A stretch of DNA of 64,000 nucleotides, taken from Streptomyces sp. MNU76 (lineage in GTDB: Bacteria > Actinomycetota > Actinomycetes > Streptomycetales > Streptomycetaceae). The notes below the pieces were generated by a model that had not been told where the DNA came from, made no database searches, and saw only the letters and a program-made list of their open reading frames with translations. Both the position numbers and the translations under genes were made by a program. The stretch is from the NCBI RefSeq assembly GCF_020982545.1, contig NZ_JAJKLK010000019.1, forward strand, positions 310,001-374,000, written 5' to 3'. Positions 50,969 through 62,001 of this stretch are shown here, piece by piece. Within the stretch, counting starts at the first letter, position 1, and each line of letters begins with the position of its first letter.

Positions 50969-52240
50969 CCCACGGCCCCATCGACGACGGCCGCGGCCCG
51001 CGGACCGCGGGCGCGTCCGTGCGCCGCCCCATCAACCAGCCCGCGGGCCCCGCCCGGCCCCACCCCGCCGAACCCGTCTGGACCCAGCCGCCCGACCCCG
51101 CAGGTCGACCCCGCCGTACTGGGCACCCTGCTGCGACGGCACGGGTGGCAGCGGCGCGGCGGAGCCACCGGGCGGTACGGGCGCTGGACCCCGCCCGAGC
51201 CGGCCGGGCGGGCCATGAGCCTGCTCGTGCCGGAGAACCGGGCCTTCCCCGACAGCGACGACCTGCTCGGCGAGGCGCTCACGGCGCTGTCGCGGAGCGG
51301 TTCGCCCGCCGCCCGGGACGTGCTGACCGCCCTCGCCGTGCCCAGTGACGAGATCCACTGGTGGCGGGACGTCCCCACCGGACCGCTGGGCACCGCCTCC
51401 TGGGTCGTCGAGGACCAACTGCGCTCCGCCGCCCGCCAGATGCTCCTCGCGGCGGCCCTGGCCACCCGCGCGCGAGCCGGCTACCACGGAGCCCGGCACC
51501 GCCTGCCCGCCGCCGCCTCCCTGGACGGTGTCCTTGTCGGCGCGGCCCCCGGCGGCCGTCGGATGACCGCCTTCGTCCCCGTCGCCCAGGGCCGCTCCCT
51601 GGCCTTACGGCTCCACCAGGCCCTCTACGCCGCCCGCGAAGCCATCGACTACCAGCGCGCCACCGGCGGCATGGACGCGTTCGACGGGGCCGTCGAGGCA
51701 GGGGTCAGCCACGAGCTGACCGAGGCCCTCGTCGCCCTCGTCCGCGGCACCGAGGGCGCCCGCATCGCCGTCGACTGGGCGCCCGCCGCCGGTGTCCCCG
51801 AGGGCGGTGCGACACCGGCCGACCCCGTCGAGTTCTCCCCGGGCGACCTGCCCGTGCTGCGCGAGGCCGGCGCCCGCTACCTGCGCGCCGAGCCCCCGAT
51901 GCCGGTGCGGATCACCGGAGCCGTGGTCCGGATGCGCAGGTCGGCGGCGCGCGGCGAGGGCACGGTACGGCTGCGGGTCATCGCCGGCGCCGAGGTCCCG
52001 CACGTCCGGATGACCCTGGACGAGGAGTCGTACCGGATCGCAGGTCAGGCCCATCTCGTCGGTCTGCCGGTCCGGGTGCACGGCCGGCTGGAGAGCCGGG
52101 GCGGCTTCCGGCGGCTGACGAACGCCGACGGGATCGCACCCGTGCAGGTCGACGAGGCCGAACGGGACCGGCTGATGAAGTCGCTGCAGGAGACCGCGGA
52201 GATCACGGCCTTCTTCGAGGAGGCGTGCGGAGGGGACTGA
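50965..52240 (+). CDS. conserved-type hypothetical protein, frame slip near its start
   Basis: The GTG at 50965, coupled to the DUF4365 stop, opens MTHGPIDDGRGPRTAGASVR and then runs into the wrong frame. Adding one base of tolerance near 51090 (CAGCCGCCCGACCCCGCAGG) joins it to VDPAVLGTLLRRHGWQRRGG and RYGRWTPPEPAGRAMSLLVPE, continuous with the open frame 51215-52240. Intact length would be about 424 residues; the clean part alone is 341 residues from ATG 51215. Its C-terminal 100 residues (RVIAGAEVPHVRMTLDEESY ... VHGRLESRGGFRRLTNADG) look beta-rich. I recognise no family. Translational coupling suggests it works with the DUF4365 protein. Confidence 0.7.
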
Positions 52241-52285
52241 CCGCGTCCGCCGCTAACCGTTTCGCAGAGGGCACCCCTGGCTCGG

Positions 52286-52291
52286 TACGAT
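52286..52291 (+). promoter_or_regulatory. -10 element of thrS
   Basis: TACGAT at 52286-52291 predicts a start near 52297, at the foot of the leader hairpin. The -35 is weak (TTCGCAG region about 52261). Confidence 0.45.
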
Positions 52292-52293
52292 TC

Positions 52294-52327
52294 GGGGACC
52301 ACCTCCGAATATCCGGAGGTGGTCCCC
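52294..52327 (+). promoter_or_regulatory. 14-bp leader hairpin before thrS
   Basis: GGGGACCACCTCCG (52294-52307) pairs perfectly with CGGAGGTGGTCCCC (52314-52327) around a 6-base loop. It ends seven bases before the AGGAGA ribosome site of thrS and starts where transcription should begin. No T tract follows. It may stabilise the mRNA or control thrS translation. Confidence 0.7.
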
Positions 52328-52345
52328 TTCAGTCAGGAGAGACCG

Positions 52346-54322
<1,977 letters not shown>

Positions 54323-54346
54323 TGCGCACCCGCGCCCCGTCGTCGA

Positions 54347-54385
54347 GGGAGGCCCCCGGAGAGTTCAGCTCGCCGGGGGCCTCCC
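54347..54385. terminator. bidirectional terminator after thrS
   Basis: GGGAGGCCCCCGG (54347-54359) pairs with CCGGGGGCCTCCC (54373-54385), with an inner GAG/CTC. It includes the end of the convergent potassium-channel gene (stop at 54365). Confidence 0.8.
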
Positions 54386-55021
54386 CTCGTCCTCCCGCGC
54401 GAACACCTGGATCAGCCATGACCCGAACGACCCCGTCACCGTGCCGAGCAGGGCGAGACCGCAGGCCATCAGGAACACGGCGATCGTCCGGCCCATCGGG
54501 GTCACGGGGGTGACGTCCCCGTACCCGACCGTGGCGAGCGTCGAGCAGGTCCACCACACGGAGTCCCCGAAGGTCAGGATCGTCGCGCCCGGTGCGTCGC
54601 GCTCCTGCTGGTAGACGGCGAGGGCGCCGGTGAAGCCGAGCAGGGTCACCGACAGGCCCGCGTAGACGGCCACGCGCGCTTGCAGGGGGAGCCGCGGCCG
54701 CTCGTGGCGACGTTGCAGGGCGTCGTGGAGCTGCACGACCCGCAGCGGCCGCAGCAGCGGCAGTACCAGCACGACGGTGTCCAGCCAGTGGACGCGTACG
54801 AACCTCGGTCCCAGCCCGCTCAGCCGCCACCGCACCCCGTAGTCGAGGACGAAGATCGCCCAGCACGCCATGGTCACCGCGAGACAGAGGTCGAGCCAGA
54901 CCTGGGGAAGGCCGTTGTCGAGCACCCGTACCGCGTACGAGCCGAGGAAGAGGGCCGACGCTCCGGTGAGGACGCGTCCGGTGCGCTGCTCCCAGCGGAG
55001 CGCGCGGCTGTCGAGGTCCAT
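54365..55021 (-). CDS. voltage-gated-type potassium channel
   Basis: 218 residues. Four N-terminal membrane segments (the last, FVRVHWLDTVVLVLPLLRPLRVVQL, has spaced Arg residues like a reduced voltage sensor) precede the pore module. The pore helix WWTCSTLATVGYGDVTP has the K+ selectivity filter TVGYGD, and the final inner helix is IAVFLMACGLALLGTVTGSF. It should be a K+-selective tetrameric channel. ATG at 55021. The stop lies in the shared terminator hairpin. Confidence 0.92.
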   Translation of the reverse strand: MDLDSRALRWEQRTGRVLTGASALFLGSYAVRVLDNGLPQVWLDLCLAVTMACWAIFVLDYGVRWRLSGLGPRFVRVHWLDTVVLVLPLLRPLRVVQLHDALQRRHERPRLPLQARVAVYAGLSVTLLGFTGALAVYQQERDAPGATILTFGDSVWWTCSTLATVGYGDVTPVTPMGRTIAVFLMACGLALLGTVTGSFGSWLIQVFAREDEGRPPAS

Positions 55022-55099
55022 CGCCTCAGCTTGGCCCGGGGCGCCCGGCGCCGTACCCGCCGACACGCCGCGAACGGGCGAAGCCATATGCTGCACTGC

Positions 55100-55648
55100 A
55101 TGACGAGTGAGCCGGAGCAGCAGATCGGAGTGGGAACGCAGGACGCGTTCCAGCGCCTGTGGACGCCTCATCGGATGGCGTACATCCAGGGCGAGAACAA
55201 GCCGACCGGTCCTGGGGCCGACGACGGCTGTCCGTTCTGCTCGATCCCGGCCACATCGGACGAGGACGGCCTGGTCATCAGGCGCGGGGAGCACGTGTAC
55301 GCGGTGCTCAACCTCTACCCGTACAACGGCGGCCACCTCATGGTCGTCCCCTACCGGCACGTCGCCGACTACACGGATCTCACCGGGCCGGAGACCGCCG
55401 AGCTGGGCGAGCTGACCAAGCAGTCCATGACCGCGTTGCGCAACGCCTCCGGCGCCCACGGCTTCAACATCGGCATGAATCAGGGCTCGGTCGCGGGGGC
55501 GGGTATCGCGGCCCACCTTCACCAGCACATCGTGCCGCGCTGGGGCGGGGACACCAACTTCATGCCCGTCGTCGGTCACACGAGGATCCTGCCGCAGCTG
55601 CTGGCCGACACGAGGAAGATGCTCGCGGAGGCGTGGCCGACGGTGTGA
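55100..55648 (+). CDS. HIT-family hydrolase / Ap4A phosphorylase-like
   Basis: 182 residues. The histidine triad is AAHLHQHIVPRW (HxHxHxx). An N-terminal zinc-type pair, CPFCSIP, precedes the nucleotide-binding strand HVYAVLNLYPYNGGHLMVVPYRHV. In mycobacteria the equivalent gene between thrS and pgsA encodes a diadenosine tetraphosphate phosphorylase, so a similar role is likely. ATG at 55100 is preceded by overlapping CATATGCTGCACTGC and no clear ribosome site. Confidence 0.9.
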   Translation: MTSEPEQQIGVGTQDAFQRLWTPHRMAYIQGENKPTGPGADDGCPFCSIPATSDEDGLVIRRGEHVYAVLNLYPYNGGHLMVVPYRHVADYTDLTGPETAELGELTKQSMTALRNASGAHGFNIGMNQGSVAGAGIAAHLHQHIVPRWGGDTNFMPVVGHTRILPQLLADTRKMLAEAWPTV

Positions 55649-55730
55649 CCGCCGGGTCCGGTTGTCGTTCGGGCGCGAGGGTGGTGGAGCTGCGGGCCTG
55701 AAGACGGCTGGGCTGCGGGATGAAAAGCAC

Positions 55731-55784
55731 GGGGCGCAGCCCCTGCTTTCAGGGGCGCGGGGAACTGCGCGAAAGCCCCACCGG
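55731..55784. repeat. dispersed repeat, GGGGCGCGGGGAACTGCGCG family
   Basis: GGGGCGCAGCCCCTGCTTTC followed by AGGGGCGCGGGGAACTGCGC and GAAAGCCCCACCGG. This copy has both the GCAGCCCC hairpin part and the long arm; it lies between convergent genes. Confidence 0.8.
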
Positions 55785-55840
55785 ACCCGCACCCGAAATC
55801 GGCCCCACCCCCACGCACCCCCGTCGGCCAAGCCCAGCGC

Positions 55841-57511
55841 TCACGCGTCGTAGAGGTCCGCCTTCCGCGGCGTAGGATCCTGCACCGCCCCACTGAGGAA
55901 CCCGGCCCGCGACCCGAACTTCTCGGTGTCCACGCCGTTCTCCTTGAGTACCTTGAGCGCCGCGTTGTGCACCACGCGGAGCACCGGCGTGGCCGCGCGC
56001 AGTGCGTCGTCGGCCATGAAGCGGTGCCGCCACGGCTGGTCGGCCCACGCGTGGCGCAGGCCGAACGGCTCGGGCAGTCCCATGGAGCCGCCGAGCCAGT
56101 TGAGCAGCGGCGGGTACCAGGTCAGAGGGGCGCGCGCGGCGAGCCGTACGACCTCGTCGGCGTCGACGAGCGGGAGCTTGATCTTGCGCGTCTCCCAGAA
56201 GCGCAGCGACTTCTGGACTTCCTTCTCCTTGGCCGCGGGGCCGGTCGTGAACAGGCCGTGCACCGGCCCCAGCGCGTGCCCGGTGACCTCGATGCGCAGC
56301 GTCTGGTGCAGCACGGTGACCGTCACCAGCATGGTGATGATCAACTGGCCGTCCCAGAGGGTCCACTGGACCCCCAGGTAGTGGCGGTTGCCGCTGCCGA
56401 AGTGCTGCTTGTTGCAGATCTCCTGTATGGCGTGCGTCTTGTACTGGTACGCGTCCACGTCGGTGCTGTCGGGCCGGGCCACGGCTCCGGCGCCCTCGCC
56501 GATGGGGCTCACGATCCAGTGCTTGATGGAAGGGGCCGTGAAACCACCGGTGTTGAGGGGGGTGCGCTCCAGCATGCGCAGCTGGTCGTGGATGGCGCGT
56601 ATGACGTCCCAGCTGCGGAACGGGTGGATCTCCTTGCCCGCTTCGGCCGGCACGAGGTCCTCGGCGAGCTGCCAGCTGCCCCACCGGGTGCCCATGCCGA
56701 GGATGCCCTTGGGGCCGGCGTAGAAGACCAGGTTGGAGCGCTGCTCGGCGCTGAGCCGGGCCAGCTCCTTGCGCAGTTGCTCGGCCTTGGTCTCGCCGGG
56801 GCTGCCGGGCACGGCCTCGGGGATCTTGGCGCCGATGCCACCGCCCGCCAGCAGGCCGGACCAGCGCTCTCGCAGATCTTTCGCGGCGCGCTCGCAGACC
56901 TGCTTGGCCCAGAACCAGCCGACCACCGGCAGCGCCACGCACGCACGCGCGTACCAGGCCCAGAAGCCGTCGAAGGGCATCTTGAGCAGGAAAATCACGG
57001 CGAGGGCCCCGACCGCGACCAGCAGGGTGGTGCCGAGAGCGCCCGCCCGCTTGTCGTCACGCTTGGCGACCGTCGTACGGATCTGGAAGACCAGCAGCCA
57101 CAGCAGGAGCCCGGGAAGGAAGAGCAGGCCGCACAGGACCATGATCGCGGAGAGCCGGTTGTCGCGCTCCCGGCGGATGTTGTTGGCCGCGAGGCAGTGC
57201 TCGACCACGACCTGCGGCTCCATGCCGAAGGACTGGATGAGCGGTTTGCGGCCCGCGCCGACCATCCGGTCCCGCACCGCGAGGGAGAAGGCCTCCCCGA
57301 GGTTCGGCCGGAAGATGGTCGCCCACTTGCGGCCCGGTTTGACCGTGGACTTGTGCCAGTCGTTGTTGGCCTTGAGGATCTCCGCGATCTCGTTGTCCCG
57401 GTAGGCCGCGGACGCCAGGGCGTACGTCGCCGCGGTCTGGCCCGCGGCGCCCGTCATCGGCACCTGTGCCCCGGGAGAGAAATCGAATTCGTCCGCCACC
57501 GCCGCCCCCAT
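55841..57511 (-). CDS. membrane protein of unknown function
   Basis: 556 residues. The first 110 residues are soluble (AAYRDNEIAEILKANNDWHK, WATIFRPNLGEAFSLAVRDR). Hydrophobic segments lie at about 120-145 and 155-215 (VLCGLLFLPGLLLWLLVFQI, LGTTLLVAVGALAVIFLL, CVALPVVGWFWA). A large C-terminal part follows with a further hydrophobic stretch (GQLIITMLVTVTVLHQTL) and conserved-looking Trp-rich strands (HYLGVQWTLWDGQL). No family was recognised. ATG at 57511. Its upstream region has four GATCAGG half-sites. Confidence 0.8.
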   Translation of the reverse strand: MGAAVADEFDFSPGAQVPMTGAAGQTAATYALASAAYRDNEIAEILKANNDWHKSTVKPGRKWATIFRPNLGEAFSLAVRDRMVGAGRKPLIQSFGMEPQVVVEHCLAANNIRRERDNRLSAIMVLCGLLFLPGLLLWLLVFQIRTTVAKRDDKRAGALGTTLLVAVGALAVIFLLKMPFDGFWAWYARACVALPVVGWFWAKQVCERAAKDLRERWSGLLAGGGIGAKIPEAVPGSPGETKAEQLRKELARLSAEQRSNLVFYAGPKGILGMGTRWGSWQLAEDLVPAEAGKEIHPFRSWDVIRAIHDQLRMLERTPLNTGGFTAPSIKHWIVSPIGEGAGAVARPDSTDVDAYQYKTHAIQEICNKQHFGSGNRHYLGVQWTLWDGQLIITMLVTVTVLHQTLRIEVTGHALGPVHGLFTTGPAAKEKEVQKSLRFWETRKIKLPLVDADEVVRLAARAPLTWYPPLLNWLGGSMGLPEPFGLRHAWADQPWRHRFMADDALRAATPVLRVVHNAALKVLKENGVDTEKFGSRAGFLSGAVQDPTPRKADLYDA

Positions 57512-57565
57512 CGCCGCACACTCGCTCCTGCGGCTCTTCCCGACTTCCGTGCTCCGCACACCTGT

Positions 57566-57619
57566 TGATCAGGTCATAGCCTGATCTGGACCTGATCGAG
57601 CCATACTTGTCGATCAGGT
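57566..57619. promoter_or_regulatory. GATCAGG half-site cluster
   Basis: GATCAGG or its complement occurs at 57567-57573, 57580-57586, 57591-57597 and 57612-57618. The last two form a perfect dyad: ACCTGATCGA (57590-57599) and TCGATCAGGT (57610-57619). It sits 55-108 bp upstream of the 57511 start and looks like a regulator binding region. Confidence 0.6.
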
Positions 57620-57765
57620 GATCAGCGTATCCGCAGCCGCGGGCAACGCGCGGCGCAGGAACGGACATTCACGGAACCCACCGGTGGACGGCCGGGGCCG
57701 CCCACCGTGAGGTCACGGGTCTCTCCTGCACCTTCCGTCCGTTGATCCGAACTCGAACCCGTAGG

Positions 57766-59964
57766 TCAGTTCTCCTTCGTCCGTTCCCGGAGCTTGTCGG
57801 CGACATGGGACGGCATCGGCTCGTGCCGCGTGTACCGGCGGCCGAAGCGCGCGGTGCCGTGCGAGAGCGACCGCAGGTCGACGGCGTACCGGTCGATCTC
57901 GATCTCCGGCACCTCGGCCCGGACGAGGGTGCGCCCGCCGCCCGCCTGCTCGGTGCCGACGACCCGGCCGCGACGTCCGGACAGATCGCTCATCACCGGG
58001 CCGACGTAGGAGTCGCCGACCAGCACCGACACCTCGGCCACCGGCTCCAGCAGGTGGATCTTCGCGTCGGCGGCAGCCTCGCGCAGCGCCAGCGCGCCCG
58101 CCGTCTGGAACGCGGCGTCCGAGGAGTCCACCGAGTGCGCCTTGCCGTCGCGCAGCGTGATCCGTACGTCGATGAGCGGATAGCCCGCCGCGACGCCCTT
58201 CGCCGCCTGCGCCCGCACGCCCTTCTCCACGGACGGGATGAACTGCCGGGGCACCGCGCCGCCGACGACCTTGTCGACGAACTCGATACCGGAGCCGCCG
58301 GGCAGCGGCTCCACCTCGATCTCGCAGATCGCGTACTGCCCGTGACCGCCGGACTGCTTCACGTGCCGGCCCCGGCCCGCAGACCTGTCGGCGAACGTCT
58401 CCCGCAGGGGGACCCGGTGGGGTATCACGTCGACCTGGACGCCGTAGCGGCTGCGCAGCCGTTCCAGGGCCACGTCGGCGTGCGCCTCGCCCAGGCACCA
58501 CAGGACCACCTGGTGCGTGTCCTGGTTCTGTTCGAGCCGCATCGTCGGGTCCTCGGCGACCAGCCGGGCGAGGCCCTGGGAGAGCTTGTCCTCGTCGGCC
58601 TTGCTGTGCGCCTGGATGGCGAGCGGCAGCAACGGGTCCGGCATCTCCCACGGCTCCATGAGCAGCGGGTCGTCCTTGGCGGACAGCGTGTCCCCGGTCT
58701 CCGCGCGGTTGAGTTTCGCCACGCACGCCAGGTCGCCCGCGATGCAGTGGGTGAGCGACCGCTGCTGCTTGCCGAACGGGGCGGACAGGGCACCGATCCG
58801 CTCGTCGACGTCGTGGTCCTCGTGTCCGCGGTCGGCCAGCCCGTGCCCGGAGACGTGCACCGTCGCGTCGGGGCGCAGCGTCCCGGAGAAGACCCGAACC
58901 AGGGAGATCCGGCCCACGTAGGGGTCGCTGGCGGTCTTCACGACCTCGGCGACCAGCGGCCCGTCCGGGTCGCAGGCCGACGTGATCTCGCGGGGGCGGC
59001 CCTCGGGGGTGGTGACCGTGGGCGTCTCGCGCTCCAGGGGGGTCGGGAAGCCGCCGGTGACCAGTTCGAGGAGTTCGACCGTGCCGAGGCCCTGCTTGGC
59101 GCCCTCGGCCGCGGGGGCGGCGGCCAGCACCGGGTGGAAGACCCCGCGCGCGACGGCCCGCTCCAGGTCGTCGACGAGCGTCTTGACGTCGATGGCCTCG
59201 CCGCCGAGGTAACGGTCCATGAGGGTCTCGTCCTCGCTCTCGGCGATGATCCCCTCGATCAGCCGGTTGCGGGCCTCCTCGATCGCCGGCAGCTGCTCGG
59301 GGCCCGGCTCGGACTCCTTGCGCTCGCCGGAGGAGTAGTCGAAGAGCTTCCGCGTCAGCAGCCCGGTCAGCCCGGTCACGGGCGCGTGCCCGTCGGGGCC
59401 CTGGGGGCCGTGCAACGGCACATAGAGCGGCAGGACGGCGTCGGGATCGTCCCCGCCGAACGTCTCCGCGCAGATCCTGGTCATCTCCTCGAAGTCCGCC
59501 CGCGCGGCCTCCAGGTGCGTGATCACGATCGCCCGCGGCATGCCCACCGCCGCGCACTCCTCCCACACCATGCGCGTCGAGCCGTCGACGCCGTCCGAGG
59601 CCGAGACGACGAAAAGGGCCGCGTCCGCCGCTCGCAGACCGGCCCTGAGTTCCCCGACGAAATCGGCGTATCCGGGAGTGTCCAACAGATTGATCTTGTA
59701 CCCGCCCCATTCGACGGGGACCAGGGAGAGCTGCACCGAGCGTTGCTGCCGGTGTTCGATCTCGTCGTAGTCGGAGACGGTGCCGCCGTCCTCCACACGG
59801 CCCGCCCGGTTCACCGCTCCCGCCGTCAGCGCGAGAGCCTCCACCAGAGTCGTCTTGCCCGAACCGGAGTGGCCGACCAGCACCACATTCCGTACGGACG
59901 CGGGGTGGTCGGCCGCCGTAGCCCTGCCGGCGGCTCCGGGATGTGCGTTCGCCTTGTCGCCCAT
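57766..59964 (-). CDS. elongation factor G-like GTPase (EF-G2 type)
   Basis: 732 residues with the whole EF-G layout. The G domain has P-loop VGHSGSGKTTLVEA, switch II LLDTPGYADFVGE and then domains II-V (VRVFSGTLRPDATVHVSGHG, GEAHADVALERLRSRYGV, VSVLVGDSYVGPVMSDLSGRRG). It differs from canonical EF-G at the P-loop (GHSGSGKT instead of HVDHGKT) and at the G4 base-specificity motif, where NKxD reads THLE (AIVITHLEAARADF). This is a paralogue, not the housekeeping fusA. Its role is unclear (ribosome-linked stress factor by analogy). ATG at 59964 with GGAGGCAGGATC upstream; divergent from pgsA. Confidence 0.9.
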   Translation of the reverse strand: MGDKANAHPGAAGRATAADHPASVRNVVLVGHSGSGKTTLVEALALTAGAVNRAGRVEDGGTVSDYDEIEHRQQRSVQLSLVPVEWGGYKINLLDTPGYADFVGELRAGLRAADAALFVVSASDGVDGSTRMVWEECAAVGMPRAIVITHLEAARADFEEMTRICAETFGGDDPDAVLPLYVPLHGPQGPDGHAPVTGLTGLLTRKLFDYSSGERKESEPGPEQLPAIEEARNRLIEGIIAESEDETLMDRYLGGEAIDVKTLVDDLERAVARGVFHPVLAAAPAAEGAKQGLGTVELLELVTGGFPTPLERETPTVTTPEGRPREITSACDPDGPLVAEVVKTASDPYVGRISLVRVFSGTLRPDATVHVSGHGLADRGHEDHDVDERIGALSAPFGKQQRSLTHCIAGDLACVAKLNRAETGDTLSAKDDPLLMEPWEMPDPLLPLAIQAHSKADEDKLSQGLARLVAEDPTMRLEQNQDTHQVVLWCLGEAHADVALERLRSRYGVQVDVIPHRVPLRETFADRSAGRGRHVKQSGGHGQYAICEIEVEPLPGGSGIEFVDKVVGGAVPRQFIPSVEKGVRAQAAKGVAAGYPLIDVRITLRDGKAHSVDSSDAAFQTAGALALREAAADAKIHLLEPVAEVSVLVGDSYVGPVMSDLSGRRGRVVGTEQAGGGRTLVRAEVPEIEIDRYAVDLRSLSHGTARFGRRYTRHEPMPSHVADKLRERTKEN

Positions 59965-60238
59965 GATCCTGCCTCCCGTGCACGGTGAGGTCACTGTGGG
60001 CGCGGACATGCGGATCCGCGTGCGGTGCGGCTCCGATGACGCCCGCGGTGTCTTCGAGCTTTGCACTCGCGTCACGGTGCGTCCATACGAACGACGTGAT
60101 CGCTCCTCGCGGCCCCGGTCACGCCCAGGGGACACGGCGGGCTGGTGCCCGACGGCCGCACACGCGCGCGCGTGGCTACGATGGGCCAGCCGGATGGCCA
60201 ACAGGGGCCACGCGGCGACACCGACCCTCGGGAAGGCC
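59965..60238. promoter_or_regulatory. divergent intergenic region, EF-G2 / pgsA
   Basis: 274 bp expected to contain both promoters. No operator was recognised. An in-frame ATG at 60194 could extend PgsA by 15 residues but lacks a ribosome site. Confidence 0.35.
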
Positions 60239-60943
60239 ATGCTGAACAAGTACGCGCGTGCATTCTTCACGCGTGTCCTCACACCGTTCGCCGCGTTTCT
60301 GATCCGCAGGGGCGTCAGCCCCGACACGGTCACCCTCATCGGCACCGCCGGAGTGATCGCGGGCGCGTTGGTCTTCTACCCCCGGGGCGAGTTCTTCTGG
60401 GGCACGGTCGTCATCACGCTGTTCGTGTTCTCGGACCTCGTCGACGGCAACATGGCCCGTCAGATGGGTCGCTCCAGCCGCTGGGGAGCCTTCCTCGACT
60501 CCACGCTCGACCGGGTCGCCGACGGCGCGATCTTCGGCGGTTTCGCCCTCTGGTACGCGGGCAAGGGCGACGACCTCGCCCTGTGCGCCGTCTCGATCTT
60601 CTGTCTGGCGAGCGGCCAGGTGGTGTCGTACACCAAGGCGCGCGGCGAGTCGATCGGCCTGCCGGTGGCCGTCAACGGGCTGGTGGAGCGCGCCGAGCGC
60701 CTGGTGATCTCGCTGGTCGCGGCCGGTCTCTCCGGCCTGCACGCGTTCGGGGTGCCCGGGATCGACGTCCTGCTGCCCATCGCCCTGTGGATCGTCGCCG
60801 TCGGCAGCCTCGTCACACTGATCCAGCGCGTGGTCACCGTCCGCCGCGAATCCGCCGAGGTCGAGGCGGCCGCCGAGGCGGAGGCCGCCTCGACCGCCCA
60901 GGACACCCCGGACACCGCACGCAACAGCGAGGCGACCCCGTGA
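60239..60943 (+). CDS. pgsA: phosphatidylinositol phosphate synthase (CDP-alcohol phosphatidyltransferase)
   Basis: 234 residues, about six membrane segments. The CDP-alcohol phosphotransferase motif (DGxxAR, 8 residues, GxxxDxxxD) is intact: DLVDGNMARQMGRSSRWGAFLDSTLD. It joins CDP-diacylglycerol and inositol phosphate to give the precursor of phosphatidylinositol and its mannosides. It heads an operon with the acyltransferase and PimA; each stop overlaps the next GTG start. ATG at 60239 has GGGAAGG nearby. The tail is Glu/Ala rich. Confidence 0.95.
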   Translation: MLNKYARAFFTRVLTPFAAFLIRRGVSPDTVTLIGTAGVIAGALVFYPRGEFFWGTVVITLFVFSDLVDGNMARQMGRSSRWGAFLDSTLDRVADGAIFGGFALWYAGKGDDLALCAVSIFCLASGQVVSYTKARGESIGLPVAVNGLVERAERLVISLVAAGLSGLHAFGVPGIDVLLPIALWIVAVGSLVTLIQRVVTVRRESAEVEAAAEAEAASTAQDTPDTARNSEATP

Positions 60944-62001
60944 GCGCTCTGCGGGAACGGCTCACCGACGGGCTGTACGGCCTGGGCTGGAGCACCGTCA
61001 AAAGGCTGCCCGAGCCCGCCGCCGTCCGCCTCGGCCGGACGATCGCCGACGCCACCTGGAAGCGACGCGGCCCCCTCGTACGTCGGCTGGAGGCCAACTA
61101 CGCGCGCGTGGTCCCGGACGCGGGCCCGGAGCGCCTCGCCGAGCTGTCCCGCGCGGGCATGCGTTCGTACCTGCGCTACTGGATGGAGTCCTTCCGCCTC
61201 CCCGCCTGGAGCGAGGAGCGGATCAGGAGCGGCGTCACCGTCGCGGACCTCCACCACCTCACCGACGGCCTCGCGGCCGGGCGCGGTGTCGTGCTCGCGC
61301 TCCCGCACCTGGCCAACTGGGACCTCGCCGGGGCCTGGGTCACCACCGAGCTGAAGACCCCGTTCACCACCGTCGCCGAGCGGCTCAAGCCCGAGACGCT
61401 CTACGACCGTTTCGTCGCCTACCGCGAGGGCCTCGGCATGGAGGTGCTGCCGCACAGCGGCGGCTCCGCCTTCGGTACCCTCGCGCGGCGGCTGCGCGAC
61501 GGCGGCCTGGTCTGTCTGGTCGCCGACCGTGACCTGTCCGCGTCCGGTGTCGAGGTCGACTTCTTCGGCGAGCCCACCCGGATGCCCGGCGGACCGGCCC
61601 TGCTCGCCCAGCAGACCGGCGCGCTGCTGCTGCCGGCGACGCTCTGGTACGACGACTCGCCCGTCATGCGGGGACGCGTGCACCCCCCGATCGAGGTACC
61701 CGGGACAGGTACCCGCGCCGAGAAGACGTCTGTCATGACACAGGCGCTGGCAGACGCCTTCGCCACCGGCATCGCCGACCACCCGGAGGACTGGCACATG
61801 CTCCAGCGCTTGTGGCTCGCGGACCTCGACCCCGCGAAGAGTCCGGGCGGGCCCACGCCGCCCGCACCGAGACCGGCCACGGATCCCGCTCCGAGTTCGG
61901 CCGCTGCTGCAGCGACGGATGCAGGGCGCGGTCCGCAGACGGGTGCCGCGCGTGATCCGCTGCCGGAGGCCGCGACGGATTCCGAGAAGGGGCGCCCGTG
62001 A
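60940..62001 (+). CDS. phosphatidylinositol mannoside acyltransferase
   Basis: 353 residues, LpxL/HtrB-type acyltransferase. The catalytic HX4D motif is HLANWD (LALPHLANWDLAGAW); the second block is VADRDLSASGVEVDFFGEP. In actinobacteria the homologue (PatA) puts a fatty acid on the mannose of PIM at the inner membrane. It is placed between pgsA and pimA exactly as in mycobacteria. GTG at 60940 overlaps the pgsA stop. A disordered Pro/Ala-rich C-terminus of about 50 residues is unusual. Confidence 0.92.
   Translation: MSALRERLTDGLYGLGWSTVKRLPEPAAVRLGRTIADATWKRRGPLVRRLEANYARVVPDAGPERLAELSRAGMRSYLRYWMESFRLPAWSEERIRSGVTVADLHHLTDGLAAGRGVVLALPHLANWDLAGAWVTTELKTPFTTVAERLKPETLYDRFVAYREGLGMEVLPHSGGSAFGTLARRLRDGGLVCLVADRDLSASGVEVDFFGEPTRMPGGPALLAQQTGALLLPATLWYDDSPVMRGRVHPPIEVPGTGTRAEKTSVMTQALADAFATGIADHPEDWHMLQRLWLADLDPAKSPGGPTPPAPRPATDPAPSSAAAAATDAGRGPQTGAARDPLPEAATDSEKGRP

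Noticed and set aside
52241..52345. T-box or threonine riboswitch before thrS
   Set aside because: No T-box sequence or specifier loop; the leader is only one hairpin.
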